A DNA stretch of 17,346 nucleotides from an uncultured Lachnospiraceae bacterium (GTDB taxonomy: Bacteria; Bacillota; Clostridia; Lachnospirales; Lachnospiraceae): positions 1 to 17,346 of the forward strand of contig CAKRLN010000013.1 of NCBI GenBank assembly GCA_934359535.1. The letters run 5' to 3'. The translations under genes were made by a program, and so were the position numbers. Below the pieces are notes generated by a model that was given only the letters and a program-made list of their open reading frames with translations, was not told the DNA's origin and made no database searches. Shown piece after piece: positions 1-7,199 of this stretch (positions are counted from its first letter, which is position 1; the number at the start of each line of letters is the position of its first letter).

Positions 1-1
1 A

Positions 2-217
2 AGCTGGTGCGGATGGCTGGATAATGCCTTTGACGGTGTGCCATTTATCGGACCATGCCTGGATGCAGAAGGACTTATCGTTGCCTGTGGATTTACCGGA
101 CACGGCTTTGGTACTGCTCCTGCTGTCGGTCTTATGCTCTCCCAGATGGTTCACGGCGAAGAAACGGTCGTTGACTTAAGTGCGCTTGCACCAAACCGTT
201 TCCGTCCAAATAAATAA
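2..217 (+). CDS. FAD-dependent oxidoreductase, C-terminal end (partial)
   Basis: The reading frame is open from the window edge to TAA at 215-217 and gives the last 71 residues of a protein. The segment DGVPFIGP, then GLIVACGFTGHGFGTAPAVG, matches the conserved C-terminal FAD-binding block of the DAO family (glycine/sarcosine/D-amino-acid oxidase-like flavoproteins). In that family the glycine-rich stretch closes over the flavin. The substrate cannot be read from this end. The gene sits directly upstream of an ornithine cyclodeaminase-family gene on the same strand. A flavoprotein that makes an imine beside an imine/amino-acid-handling NAD(P) protein is a plausible pair, but this is inference. 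The start lies outside the window. Confidence 0.8.
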   Translation, partial: SWCGWLDNAFDGVPFIGPCLDAEGLIVACGFTGHGFGTAPAVGLMLSQMVHGEETVVDLSALAPNRFRPNK

Positions 218-286
218 AAAAATAAGCAGTATCGTTTTTTCCAATACAAAAACAGTCTGTTACGTTAATATAATAAAGAATAATAC

Positions 287-315
287 TTGAAATCTTAAAA
301 TAATTATGTTACATT
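287..315 (+). promoter_or_regulatory. Candidate sigma-A promoter ahead of the cyclodeaminase operon
   Basis: TTGAAA at 287-292 is separated by 17 bp from TACATT at 310-315, which predicts a start near 322. A second isolated TATAAT at 269-274 lacks a good -35. The predicted transcript would run almost immediately into the hairpin at 327-356. Confidence 0.4.
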
Positions 316-326
316 GAAGAGGACGA

Positions 327-361
327 AGGCGTCAGGTGAGTGATCATCTGACGCCTTTTTT
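327..361 (+). terminator. Strong intrinsic terminator or attenuator
   Basis: A 13-bp stem (327-339 with 344-356, one G-U pair) closes a GTGA loop of the GNRA type and is followed by a T tract. It lies 40 nt before the cyclodeaminase start codon. It could simply end the upstream flavoprotein transcript. Because a promoter-like element lies just before it, it may also act as an attenuator. Confidence 0.8.
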
Positions 362-369
362 CTCTTTTA

Positions 370-392
370 CCGGTCAGAAACCGGAAAGGAGG
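370..392 (+). promoter_or_regulatory. Small hairpin abutting a strong Shine-Dalgarno
   Basis: CCGGT (370-374) pairs with ACCGG (380-384) around a 5-nt loop. The Shine-Dalgarno AAAGGAGG (385-392) follows at once, 8 nt before the ATG at 401. The short stem could help terminator/antiterminator choice or ribosome access. That role is inference. Confidence 0.4.
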
Positions 393-400
393 ATATTATT

Positions 401-1534
401 ATGGATACAAAAATTGATTTTCTCTATCTCTCAGAGCCAGATATGATAAAGGCTGGTGTCAAGGACATGGCAAAATGCGTAGACTGCATGGAGGATCTGC
501 TCCTCACCTTAAATAAAGGTGATTACATGATGGGCGGTGAGAACCACAATTCCCACGGATGCATGATCATGTTCCCGGATGATCCGAAATTCCCGGGCAT
601 GCCAAAGAACGGCCCGGACCGCAGATTTATGGCAATGCCTGCATACCTTGGCGGAAGCCATCAGCTTGCCGGAATGAAATGGTACGGCTCGAACATCGAG
701 AACAAGGAAAAAGGACTGCCGCGCTCCATTCTTATGATGATGTTAAATGATAAGGATACCGGAGCACCACTTGCCCTGATGTCCGCAAACCTTGTAAGCT
801 CTTACCGCACCGGTGGAATTCCGGGTGTCGGTGCAAGATACCTCGCAAGAAAGGATTCCAAGGTTGTCTCCATCATCGGACCTGGTGTTATGGGAAAAAC
901 CTCCCTTGCAGCTTTCATGGCAGTCTGCCCGAAGCTTGAGACCTTAAAGGTCAAGGGAAGAGGTGCCAAATCTTTAGAGAATTTCACTGCCTGGGCAAAG
1001 GCAGAATATCCACAGCTCAAAGAGATTATTGTCTGCAAGGACAATGAAGAAGCAATCCGGGACAGCGATATTATCAGCTTTACCACGACCGTGTTAAACG
1101 ACGTATCCACCTTCCCTGAAATCAAGGAGGAATGGGTGAAAAAAGGAGCTTTGATCTCCATGCCGTCCGCAGCAAGATTTGACAGCAAAGAGTTTGTTGC
1201 AAAACGAACCAAAATGGTCGTTGACAACTACGCACTCTATGAGGCATGGGAAGAGGAATACCCTTATCCAACCTACGATACCGTCTGCATCGTTGGATCA
1301 CTGTTTACTGACCTCGTACACGAAGGACTGGCAGCACGCGAAGATATTATCGACATCTCAGATATTATTACAGGAAAGCATGTCGGAAGGGAAAGTGATG
1401 ATGAGATCATCATCTTCTCCGTAGGCGGTATGCCGGTAGAGGATATTGCATGGGGCCATGAGGTCTACAAAAATGCAATAATGAAAGGAATCGGCGTCAC
1501 ACTGCCTTTATGGGATAAACCTGACATGGCATAA
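401..1534 (+). CDS. Ornithine cyclodeaminase/mu-crystallin family protein
   Basis: This is a 377-residue protein of the ornithine cyclodeaminase/mu-crystallin superfamily, NAD(P)-dependent enzymes that cyclise or reduce amino acids and imines. The nucleotide-binding loop GPGVMG is at residues 160-165, after a beta strand (VVSII). The family block MSANLVSSYRTGGIPGVGA spans about 127-145, and the KW plus GLPRS segment (93-109) matches the substrate-side region. At 377 aa it is longer than classical cyclodeaminases (about 330-350 aa). Extra residues sit near 41-75, in a Met/Gly/Pro-rich stretch. From memory, some clostridial relatives are labelled tyramine oxidase subunit B; I cannot verify that here. 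It is the first gene of an operon with the AraC, P-II and permease genes. The start is fixed by AAAGGAGG 8 nt upstream. The true substrate is unknown. Confidence 0.85.
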   Translation: MDTKIDFLYLSEPDMIKAGVKDMAKCVDCMEDLLLTLNKGDYMMGGENHNSHGCMIMFPDDPKFPGMPKNGPDRRFMAMPAYLGGSHQLAGMKWYGSNIENKEKGLPRSILMMMLNDKDTGAPLALMSANLVSSYRTGGIPGVGARYLARKDSKVVSIIGPGVMGKTSLAAFMAVCPKLETLKVKGRGAKSLENFTAWAKAEYPQLKEIIVCKDNEEAIRDSDIISFTTTVLNDVSTFPEIKEEWVKKGALISMPSAARFDSKEFVAKRTKMVVDNYALYEAWEEEYPYPTYDTVCIVGSLFTDLVHEGLAAREDIIDISDIITGKHVGRESDDEIIIFSVGGMPVEDIAWGHEVYKNAIMKGIGVTLPLWDKPDMA

Positions 1535-1548
1535 GAGGTGTGATTTTT

Positions 1549-2328
1549 ATGAATCTGATGCAGCCATTTGTACAGAAAAATGCGAAAGGATATGAAAGCA
1601 TACGGGCAACAAAACCCGGTATCTTTGAATACTATGCTTTCTGGGAAGAGCCAAAGGCACGCCCGATCAATGCGGTACCAGATGGCTGCGTCGATCTTTT
1701 ATATGGGATTGGTGAACATGATGTGCGCTGCTATCTCGGCGGCACCGTGCTCAAAATGAAATACTGGCCCTTTGATAAAAACCGGATGTATTTTGGAGTC
1801 CGGTTCCAGCCGGGACAGTGTCTTCTTCCAAAAGACATCCAGATCAACGACATTATCAATACCGATATTGAAATTCCGTCTGATGCTTATGGAATGAATA
1901 TTGATGAAGCACTTTATGAAGCCTCTGACCTTCCTTCACGCGCCGCAGTTGTCTTGCGGCTGTTCCAGCTGACGGGAAGCACCGAAAGCACCCCTGACGC
2001 AAAGGAAGCAATCGAAGGCTATATCCGCAGGCGGATTTACGAAACAAAGGGAACGGTCTCCATTAAGGATATTTCCACAGAAACTGGATATTCCGAATGT
2101 TATGTACGCAGAAGCTTTCATGAAATGCATGGCATCAGTCCGAAAACCTTCGAAAAAATCGTCCGCTTCCAGAACACACTGGATGAAATGGCACAGCATA
2201 AAAACACTGCCTTTTATAAGCTGGCACAAGACAGCGGTTACTATGACCAGTCCCACATGGTAAAGGAATTCAAAAGCTTCATGGGACTTACCCCGGAAAA
2301 TTATCTGAACTATATGGCAAATGCATAA
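1549..2328 (+). CDS. AraC-family transcriptional regulator
   Basis: This 259-residue cytoplasmic regulator has an N-terminal effector-type domain (about 1-145, with PDGCVDLLYGIG at 44-55, like the N-terminal domain of DUF6597-type AraC proteins). Its C-terminal AraC DNA-binding domain (about 155-257) has two helix-turn-helix units: VSIKDISTETGYSECYVRRS near 170-189 and the second around FYKLAQDSGYYDQSHMVKEF near 222-241. I chose the ATG at 1549 because AGAGGTG lies 8 nt upstream. A GTG at 1540 is in frame but overlaps that site. The gene starts 14 nt after the cyclodeaminase stop, so the two are cotranscribed. It probably activates its own operon, or the upstream oxidase gene, in response to the transported amine or amino acid. 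The ligand cannot be inferred. Confidence 0.88.
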   Translation: MNLMQPFVQKNAKGYESIRATKPGIFEYYAFWEEPKARPINAVPDGCVDLLYGIGEHDVRCYLGGTVLKMKYWPFDKNRMYFGVRFQPGQCLLPKDIQINDIINTDIEIPSDAYGMNIDEALYEASDLPSRAAVVLRLFQLTGSTESTPDAKEAIEGYIRRRIYETKGTVSIKDISTETGYSECYVRRSFHEMHGISPKTFEKIVRFQNTLDEMAQHKNTAFYKLAQDSGYYDQSHMVKEFKSFMGLTPENYLNYMANA

Positions 2329-2349
2329 CAAAACAAAGGAGGATATATT

Positions 2350-2700
2350 ATGGCTTCTGGCTTATCAAAAATAGAGATCATTACCAGCTTTACCAAATTT
2401 ACGGAGCTGCAGAAAGAATTAGGACATCTTGGTGTCCGCGGCATGACGGTCTCACAGGTGTTAGGCTGCGGCATCCAGAAGGGCTCCGCAGAATATGCAA
2501 TCGAAGAAAATGAAGAGCTTGTCCTGCTTCCGAAGCAGCAGATCAGCCTTGTTGTGGAAACCGGAAAGGTACGCGAGATTGTTGAGGCTGTCAAGCAGAT
2601 TCTCTACACCGGACACATCGGCGATGGAAAAATATTCGTCTACTCACTCGACAATGTCATCAAGGTACGTACCGGTGATGAAGGTATCGATGCATTGTAG
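2350..2700 (+). CDS. P-II family signalling protein lacking the uridylylation tyrosine
   Basis: This 116-residue protein belongs to the P-II (GlnB/GlnK) family, trimeric sensors of ATP/ADP and 2-oxoglutarate. The signature TGHIGDGKIFV (87-97, B-loop) and the GMTVSQVLGCG segment (31-41) are clear. Gln43 and Lys62, matching E. coli Gln39 and Lys58 used for 2-oxoglutarate and T-loop contacts, are kept. In the T-loop the modified Tyr51 is replaced by Glu55, Tyr46 by Ala50, Arg47 (the AmtB plug) by Ile51, and Arg38 by Ile42. Uridylylation and classical AmtB blocking are therefore unlikely. It has a strong AAAGGAGG site and lies between the araC-type gene and the permease gene, 12 nt before the latter. 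The permease is its likely target (inference). Confidence 0.88.
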   Translation: MASGLSKIEIITSFTKFTELQKELGHLGVRGMTVSQVLGCGIQKGSAEYAIEENEELVLLPKQQISLVVETGKVREIVEAVKQILYTGHIGDGKIFVYSLDNVIKVRTGDEGIDAL

Positions 2701-2712
2701 GAGGAGCGGCTT

Positions 2713-4113
2713 ATGGAAGAGAAAAAATTAGGTCTCGGAAGTGTCATTTCCACCTCTGTCGGACTCGTCATTGCAACAAGCTGTCTTGTATCACTTGGCC
2801 AGGGTGCGGGTGAGGTCGGCATCGTATTTATCGGTGCCATGGTCGCTGCCTGTCTTTTGAATATGACAACAATCGGCTCACTTTCCGAATTAAATGCGCT
2901 TATGCCCAATATAACCGGTGGTCTTGCTCAGTATACCCTCGCCTGCATGGGACCACTTCCAACAATCATTTCCATGGTTGGCGGTTATCTGATCTGTAAT
3001 ATCTTATCCGCAGGTGTCGAGGCATCCATCTTCGCCTATGCTATGTCACAGGTCATCCCGCTTCCAATCCCAAGCATTGTATACACTGCTGTCATGATGA
3101 TTGTCGTTATGGCAACCAATCTGATCGGTGTTGACATGTTCGCAAAGGTACAGGATCTCGTTGCTTTTCTGTTAGTCGGCTCCATGGTTCTGATGGGGCT
3201 GATCGGCATCCTTAAGCTCGGAACCGGAACCGTAATCTCACAGCCTGCATGTATGGCATCCAGTCCCAGAGAAGTAATCTCCATGACTGCCACTGCTTTC
3301 TGGCTTTTTATCGGAGCAGAATTCGCAATTCCGATTTCCAGCCAGGTAAAAAATGCCAAACGCAATGTCCCGCTTGGCATGGCACTCGGACTGATCGTAA
3401 TTCTTATTATGCAGGCGATCATGGTTCTCGGCTTCTACCACTATACGCCATGGAATGAGCTTGCCAATTCTGCAGCACCTCATATGCTTTATGGAGAGCT
3501 TCTGCTTGGAAAAGCCGGCAAAATCTGGATGGCATTTGTCGCAGCCCTTGCTGTTATCAGCACACAGAATTCCGGTGTCAACGGACTTGCCTATATCGGA
3601 CAGGGTATGGCAAAAATGAATATGCTGCCACAGGTATTTGCCAAAACAAACAAACGCGGTGTTCCATATATCGGAGTCATTGCAATCTCTGTCTCCATGT
3701 TTATTTTTGCCTATATCAGCGATGGATCTTCGGATATGATCGAATTTCTGATCTTAGTCGGCTCTGTATTCTGGATGATTACCTACATTTTTGCACATAT
3801 GGATATTCTGATCCTGCGCAAAAAGCTGCCGCATGCCCCAAGAAGCTTCAAGGTACCGTGTGGCCCGCTGTTTCCAATCATCGGTATCATCGGAACCTCC
3901 TACATGATTTTCTACATCTCAACCGATCCGCATGAACGTCTTATGATCTGGGCAATTACAGGAATCACCATTCTTGCGCTCGGAATCTATGCCTTTTTCT
4001 GGACGAAATATAAGATGAAAATGCCCGTATTAAAAGCAGTTCCAATCGAAAAGGTTATGGCAATGGACAATGAAATGTACTATCAGCTTCGCAAAAAGCA
4101 TGGCATCTGGTAA
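2713..4113 (+). CDS. APC-superfamily amino acid/amine permease
   Basis: This 466-residue integral membrane transporter has about 12 hydrophobic segments, typical of the amino acid-polyamine-organocation superfamily. The first helix is broken by a Gly/Ser-rich region (GLGSVISTSVGLVIATS), where family members bind the substrate backbone. Helix 6 (TATAFWLFIGAEFAIPISSQV, about 194-214) carries the typical aromatic and acidic residues. The C-terminal tail (about 435-466) is charged and cytoplasmic. It is the last gene of the operon; its Shine-Dalgarno overlaps the P-II stop codon, suggesting translational coupling. It probably imports the compound handled by the upstream enzymes. It converges with the histidine kinase gene with only 13 nt between the stops and no obvious terminator. 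Substrate specificity is not readable. Confidence 0.88.
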   Translation: MEEKKLGLGSVISTSVGLVIATSCLVSLGQGAGEVGIVFIGAMVAACLLNMTTIGSLSELNALMPNITGGLAQYTLACMGPLPTIISMVGGYLICNILSAGVEASIFAYAMSQVIPLPIPSIVYTAVMMIVVMATNLIGVDMFAKVQDLVAFLLVGSMVLMGLIGILKLGTGTVISQPACMASSPREVISMTATAFWLFIGAEFAIPISSQVKNAKRNVPLGMALGLIVILIMQAIMVLGFYHYTPWNELANSAAPHMLYGELLLGKAGKIWMAFVAALAVISTQNSGVNGLAYIGQGMAKMNMLPQVFAKTNKRGVPYIGVIAISVSMFIFAYISDGSSDMIEFLILVGSVFWMITYIFAHMDILILRKKLPHAPRSFKVPCGPLFPIIGIIGTSYMIFYISTDPHERLMIWAITGITILALGIYAFFWTKYKMKMPVLKAVPIEKVMAMDNEMYYQLRKKHGIW

Positions 4114-4126
4114 ACCTGGATTTTAA

Positions 4127-6265
4127 CTATCTCCTGCTCTGCGCAACTGCTTCTACCACCTGCTCAAGCTCAATTGGCTTGGACAGGTGGTAATTCATTC
4201 CGGCCTCATAGCTTCCTTGGACATCATCTGCAAATGCATTGGCACTCATCGCAATGATTGCAACCTCCCGGACATCGCTGCGGTTCGAGCTTCTGATCCG
4301 CCTTGCGGCCTCTAGTCCATTCATCACCGGCATCATAATATCCATAAGCACTACATCGATCGAATCCGGCTCTGATCCTTCTAAAATCGTCACTGCCTCT
4401 TTTCCATTATAGGCTTCCACAACCTCTGCCCCTGCATGCTCTAACATAAAATGAGCAATTTCCATATTCGTCTGATTATCCTCAACAACCAGAATGCGAA
4501 GTCCGGCAAGTGCCTCTTCAATTGGAACCTTTCCACATATTTCCTCTTTTTCCCCGCTTGTATCCACATCAAATGGAATACATACGGTAAATGTTGTTCC
4601 TATCCCCTGTTTACTTACAAACCGGACTTCCCCCTTCATCTGTTCGACAAGCTTTTTCGTGATCGCAAGCCCAAGACCAGTTCCCTGATAATCGGTACGT
4701 GCCGTCTCCTTTTCCTGCGCAAACGGCTCAAATGCATGCTTTTGAAATTCTTCGCTCATTCCCTGACCTGTATCCATGATCACAAATTCCATGACAGCAC
4801 TTCTTTCTTCCCAGCAGTCTGTCTCCCTGCACCACACAGTAACTTTCCCGCCTGGCTTATTATATTTTATGGCATTGGATACAAGATTCTGAAGGATCTG
4901 TCTTAAATGCAGCACACTGCCAACCAGATGTTCATGTGTAACTGCCACCTCCTCCACCTCGAACCGGATTCCCTGTTCTCTTGCCTGCGCTTCAACCATT
5001 GTCTCCACATCCCTTAACACCAGAGAAAGCATAAACGGCTTATACTCAAAATAGATCTTCCCGGATTCCAGCTTATTCATATCAAGTGCATCATTGACAA
5101 GATCTAAAAGGAAGCCTGAAGAAATCATAATCTTGTCCAGACATTCCGCCTGCTTTTTCTCATTCCCCATATAATAGCGGCAGATTTCCACCATCCCGCG
5201 AATCCCATTGATCGGTGTCCGGACATCATGGCTCATGCGCCGTAAAAAATCTGTTTTTGCAATATTTGCACGCTCGGCCTGTTCTGCACTCTCCTTCAGG
5301 CGCTTCTGATACTCCTCAAGCTGCCGCATATTGCTGCGCACCATTCTTTCGCGGAGCTGGGACAATAAGATCCATACAGAGAAGCTGCTTACGATTCCAA
5401 TCAAAAACACCTTGGTACGAAACGCAAACACCGCGGAAGCTGGAAAACAGACATAGATCTTGTAGCCCTTCATCCGCTTTGTTTTTCCATACCAGCTTTC
5501 GTCTGCACCCTTTACGTGGAATAATCCATGCCTGTCCATAGCAAAAGAGCCATCATAAAGTCCGCTGCACTGTGAGACTGCCTGTTGCTGAAGCTGTTTC
5601 GCATTGGTTGTCACAATTCTCTTTCCATCTGTCACTACGGCAATTCCCTTCATCTCAAAGGTAAACCCGCCAAGCAGCTTCTTCATGGAAATATCTCCAT
5701 CCATTCCCTCCGTATTGCTCTTCTGCACATAACAGAGGATAAGACCTTTTTCATCCCTGCGTGATACTATCGCAAGATCATAGGTTTCCCCCTCTTTTTC
5801 CACCCGCGTCAGAAAGGATTTCTTAGGGTAGGCGATCATATCACGGATCGTCTTGCTGCAAAATGTATCCTTCCAGAACGAATATGCATCCACAGGCTCC
5901 CCCATCTGTTTGACACAGCCAAGCTCTTCATCTAAAATCAGTACTCCGTCGATTCTCTGCTCATATATATACTGCTCTAAAAACTGCTCACGATCTGCCT
6001 TGTCCTCCGCAAGCTGCCTGCTTAATTCTGTTGTCTTGTCCAAAAGACGGTACAGACTTTTGATCTTGTCGTTTTCCTTAAAATCCGTAAAGGTCTGAAC
6101 CCGCTCCTGGGTAAAAGCAAGTGCTTTATCTGCAACATTTCCAAGTCTTGTCAGATCATACCAGGTCAGAAGCTGGAAGCCCACCACGAAGAGCACTCCT
6201 GTCATAAGAAGTATCATTCCCACAAGTTTCCCTCTTTTTTCCGGTTGTCTTATAAGCTCCTTCAT
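4127..6265 (-). CDS. Hybrid sensor histidine kinase (kinase plus receiver)
   Basis: This is a 712-residue membrane sensor. Transmembrane segments at about 14-34 and 285-302 bracket a roughly 250-residue extracytoplasmic domain that could be Cache-like but is not certain. After a coiled-coil linker (305-335) come HisKA with His346 (MSHDVRTPING) and an ATPase domain with N box (about 455-466), DTGQG (498-502) and GTGLGLAI (528-535). A C-terminal receiver domain follows, with Asp642 (LMDIMMP), Ser674 and Lys696. No HPt domain and no DNA-binding partner are visible nearby, so the phosphate acceptor lies elsewhere. Its ATG overlaps the TGA of the solute-binding gene (ATGA), which implies translational coupling. 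It is therefore likely to read that binding protein, as in BvgS-type systems but on separate polypeptides (inference). Confidence 0.92.
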   Translation of the reverse strand: MKELIRQPEKRGKLVGMILLMTGVLFVVGFQLLTWYDLTRLGNVADKALAFTQERVQTFTDFKENDKIKSLYRLLDKTTELSRQLAEDKADREQFLEQYIYEQRIDGVLILDEELGCVKQMGEPVDAYSFWKDTFCSKTIRDMIAYPKKSFLTRVEKEGETYDLAIVSRRDEKGLILCYVQKSNTEGMDGDISMKKLLGGFTFEMKGIAVVTDGKRIVTTNAKQLQQQAVSQCSGLYDGSFAMDRHGLFHVKGADESWYGKTKRMKGYKIYVCFPASAVFAFRTKVFLIGIVSSFSVWILLSQLRERMVRSNMRQLEEYQKRLKESAEQAERANIAKTDFLRRMSHDVRTPINGIRGMVEICRYYMGNEKKQAECLDKIMISSGFLLDLVNDALDMNKLESGKIYFEYKPFMLSLVLRDVETMVEAQAREQGIRFEVEEVAVTHEHLVGSVLHLRQILQNLVSNAIKYNKPGGKVTVWCRETDCWEERSAVMEFVIMDTGQGMSEEFQKHAFEPFAQEKETARTDYQGTGLGLAITKKLVEQMKGEVRFVSKQGIGTTFTVCIPFDVDTSGEKEEICGKVPIEEALAGLRILVVEDNQTNMEIAHFMLEHAGAEVVEAYNGKEAVTILEGSEPDSIDVVLMDIMMPVMNGLEAARRIRSSNRSDVREVAIIAMSANAFADDVQGSYEAGMNYHLSKPIELEQVVEAVAQSRR

Positions 6266-7113
6266 TGCTCTGTATCTCCTGCTGCGGCATAGCTATCAAG
6301 TCCGTATTTTTCTGCGATTGCCCCGATCGTTCCATCTGCCTTCATCTTCTCAAACTCCTGTGTCATCCTCTTAGCAAGCTCTGCATGCGTATTTTTTTCA
6401 AATGCCACACCAAGACTCGACTCATACAGACTTTCCGGCAGAATCTCAAACTGCCCGGAATTTGTCAAAACAAATGTTCCAAGCGCACTCTCATGTCCCA
6501 TAATGGCATCGACATAGCCCTTTCTTAAGCTTGCATACAGCTCCTCCATCGTTGACAGACTATATACACACTGCACCTGCGAGATCCGGTCATCCACCCC
6601 CGTAATAAGAATCTGTTCCGGTATTGTCGTTGCCTGAACTGCAACCCGTTTCCCGGCAAGCTCTGCCAGCGAATGAATCCCGCTCTCCTTCGACACCGCT
6701 GCCACCTCCCGGCTGTACATATACGGTCCTGCCCACTCATACTGATCCTCTCTTCCGCTCATCGTAAAGCAGCCCCACAGACAGTCTACCTTCTGCTTCT
6801 TTAAATACATATCCTTCTGTTCCCACGGAACCTGTTTAAACACCGGTCTAACCCCAAGTCTTTTGCATAACTCTTCTGCGATTTCCACATCGATTCCAGC
6901 TGGATTCCCATCCGGGTCAATATAGTTATATGGCTCATAGTCATCACTTCCAATAATTAATTCCGGAAGTGGGACAACATCCGCGGTTTTCTCCCCGGCT
7001 CCAGTCTTGTCCCAAACAATAACTGCCACAAGCAGCACCGCGATAAACAATGCACCAGATATTCTCTTTCCCGATATTCTTTTTCCTGTTATCCTTTGTC
7101 GTTTTTCTTTCAT
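6262..7113 (-). CDS. Membrane-tethered solute-binding protein family 3, sensor partner
   Basis: This 283-residue extracytoplasmic binding protein of the amino-acid type (family 3) has domains in the normal order. The first lobe begins at LIIGSDDYEPYNYIDPDGNP (52-71), and the hinge and second lobe at LAGKRVAVQATT (152-163). The C-terminal helix is KMKADGTIGAIAEKYGL. Arg121 in MSGREDQ matches the arginine that holds the ligand carboxylate. The N terminus is very basic with a direct repeat (GKRISGKRISG), then a hydrophobic segment (20-34). There is no lipobox cysteine, so it may be a signal anchor. No ABC permease or ATPase accompanies it; the overlapping neighbour is a hybrid kinase, arguing for sensing rather than transport. 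An upstream in-frame extension is open, but the ATG at 7113 matches the basic N terminus. Confidence 0.85.
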   Translation of the reverse strand: MKEKRQRITGKRISGKRISGALFIAVLLVAVIVWDKTGAGEKTADVVPLPELIIGSDDYEPYNYIDPDGNPAGIDVEIAEELCKRLGVRPVFKQVPWEQKDMYLKKQKVDCLWGCFTMSGREDQYEWAGPYMYSREVAAVSKESGIHSLAELAGKRVAVQATTIPEQILITGVDDRISQVQCVYSLSTMEELYASLRKGYVDAIMGHESALGTFVLTNSGQFEILPESLYESSLGVAFEKNTHAELAKRMTQEFEKMKADGTIGAIAEKYGLDSYAAAGDTEQ

Positions 7114-7119
7114 AGCCTT

Positions 7120-7148
7120 ATTGTAATAAAGCCCCTGTGCAAAATCAA
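7120..7148 (-). promoter_or_regulatory. Candidate promoter giving a leaderless sensor mRNA
   Basis: On the minus strand TTGATT (7148-7143) and TACAAT (7125-7120) are 17 bp apart. The -10 ends 6 nt before the ATG at 7113, so the predicted start coincides with the start codon. The only ribosome binding site is a weak AAGG directly next to the ATG. The -35 lies in the loop of the preceding terminator. Confidence 0.45.
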
Positions 7149-7160
7149 TTGCACAGAGGC
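7125..7160 (-). terminator. Intrinsic terminator of the LUD-domain gene
   Basis: Read on the minus strand, an 11-bp stem (7160-7150 with 7141-7131, one G-U pair) with an 8-nt loop is followed by TTTATT. It lies about 40 nt after the LUD-domain stop codon and just before the sensor gene. Confidence 0.6.
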
Positions 7161-7199
7161 TAAAGTAAGCACTCATCGACAAATATTGACAGATTATCC

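Noticed and set aside
218..400. A T-box or other known riboswitch before the cyclodeaminase gene
   Set aside because: The region before the terminator is AT-rich with none of the conserved T-box or riboswitch sequence blocks I know.
7053..7100. The 15-bp direct repeat in the sensor binding-protein N terminus as a regulatory repeat
   Set aside because: It encodes GKRISGKRISG in frame and is best seen as a duplicated basic segment of the anchor.
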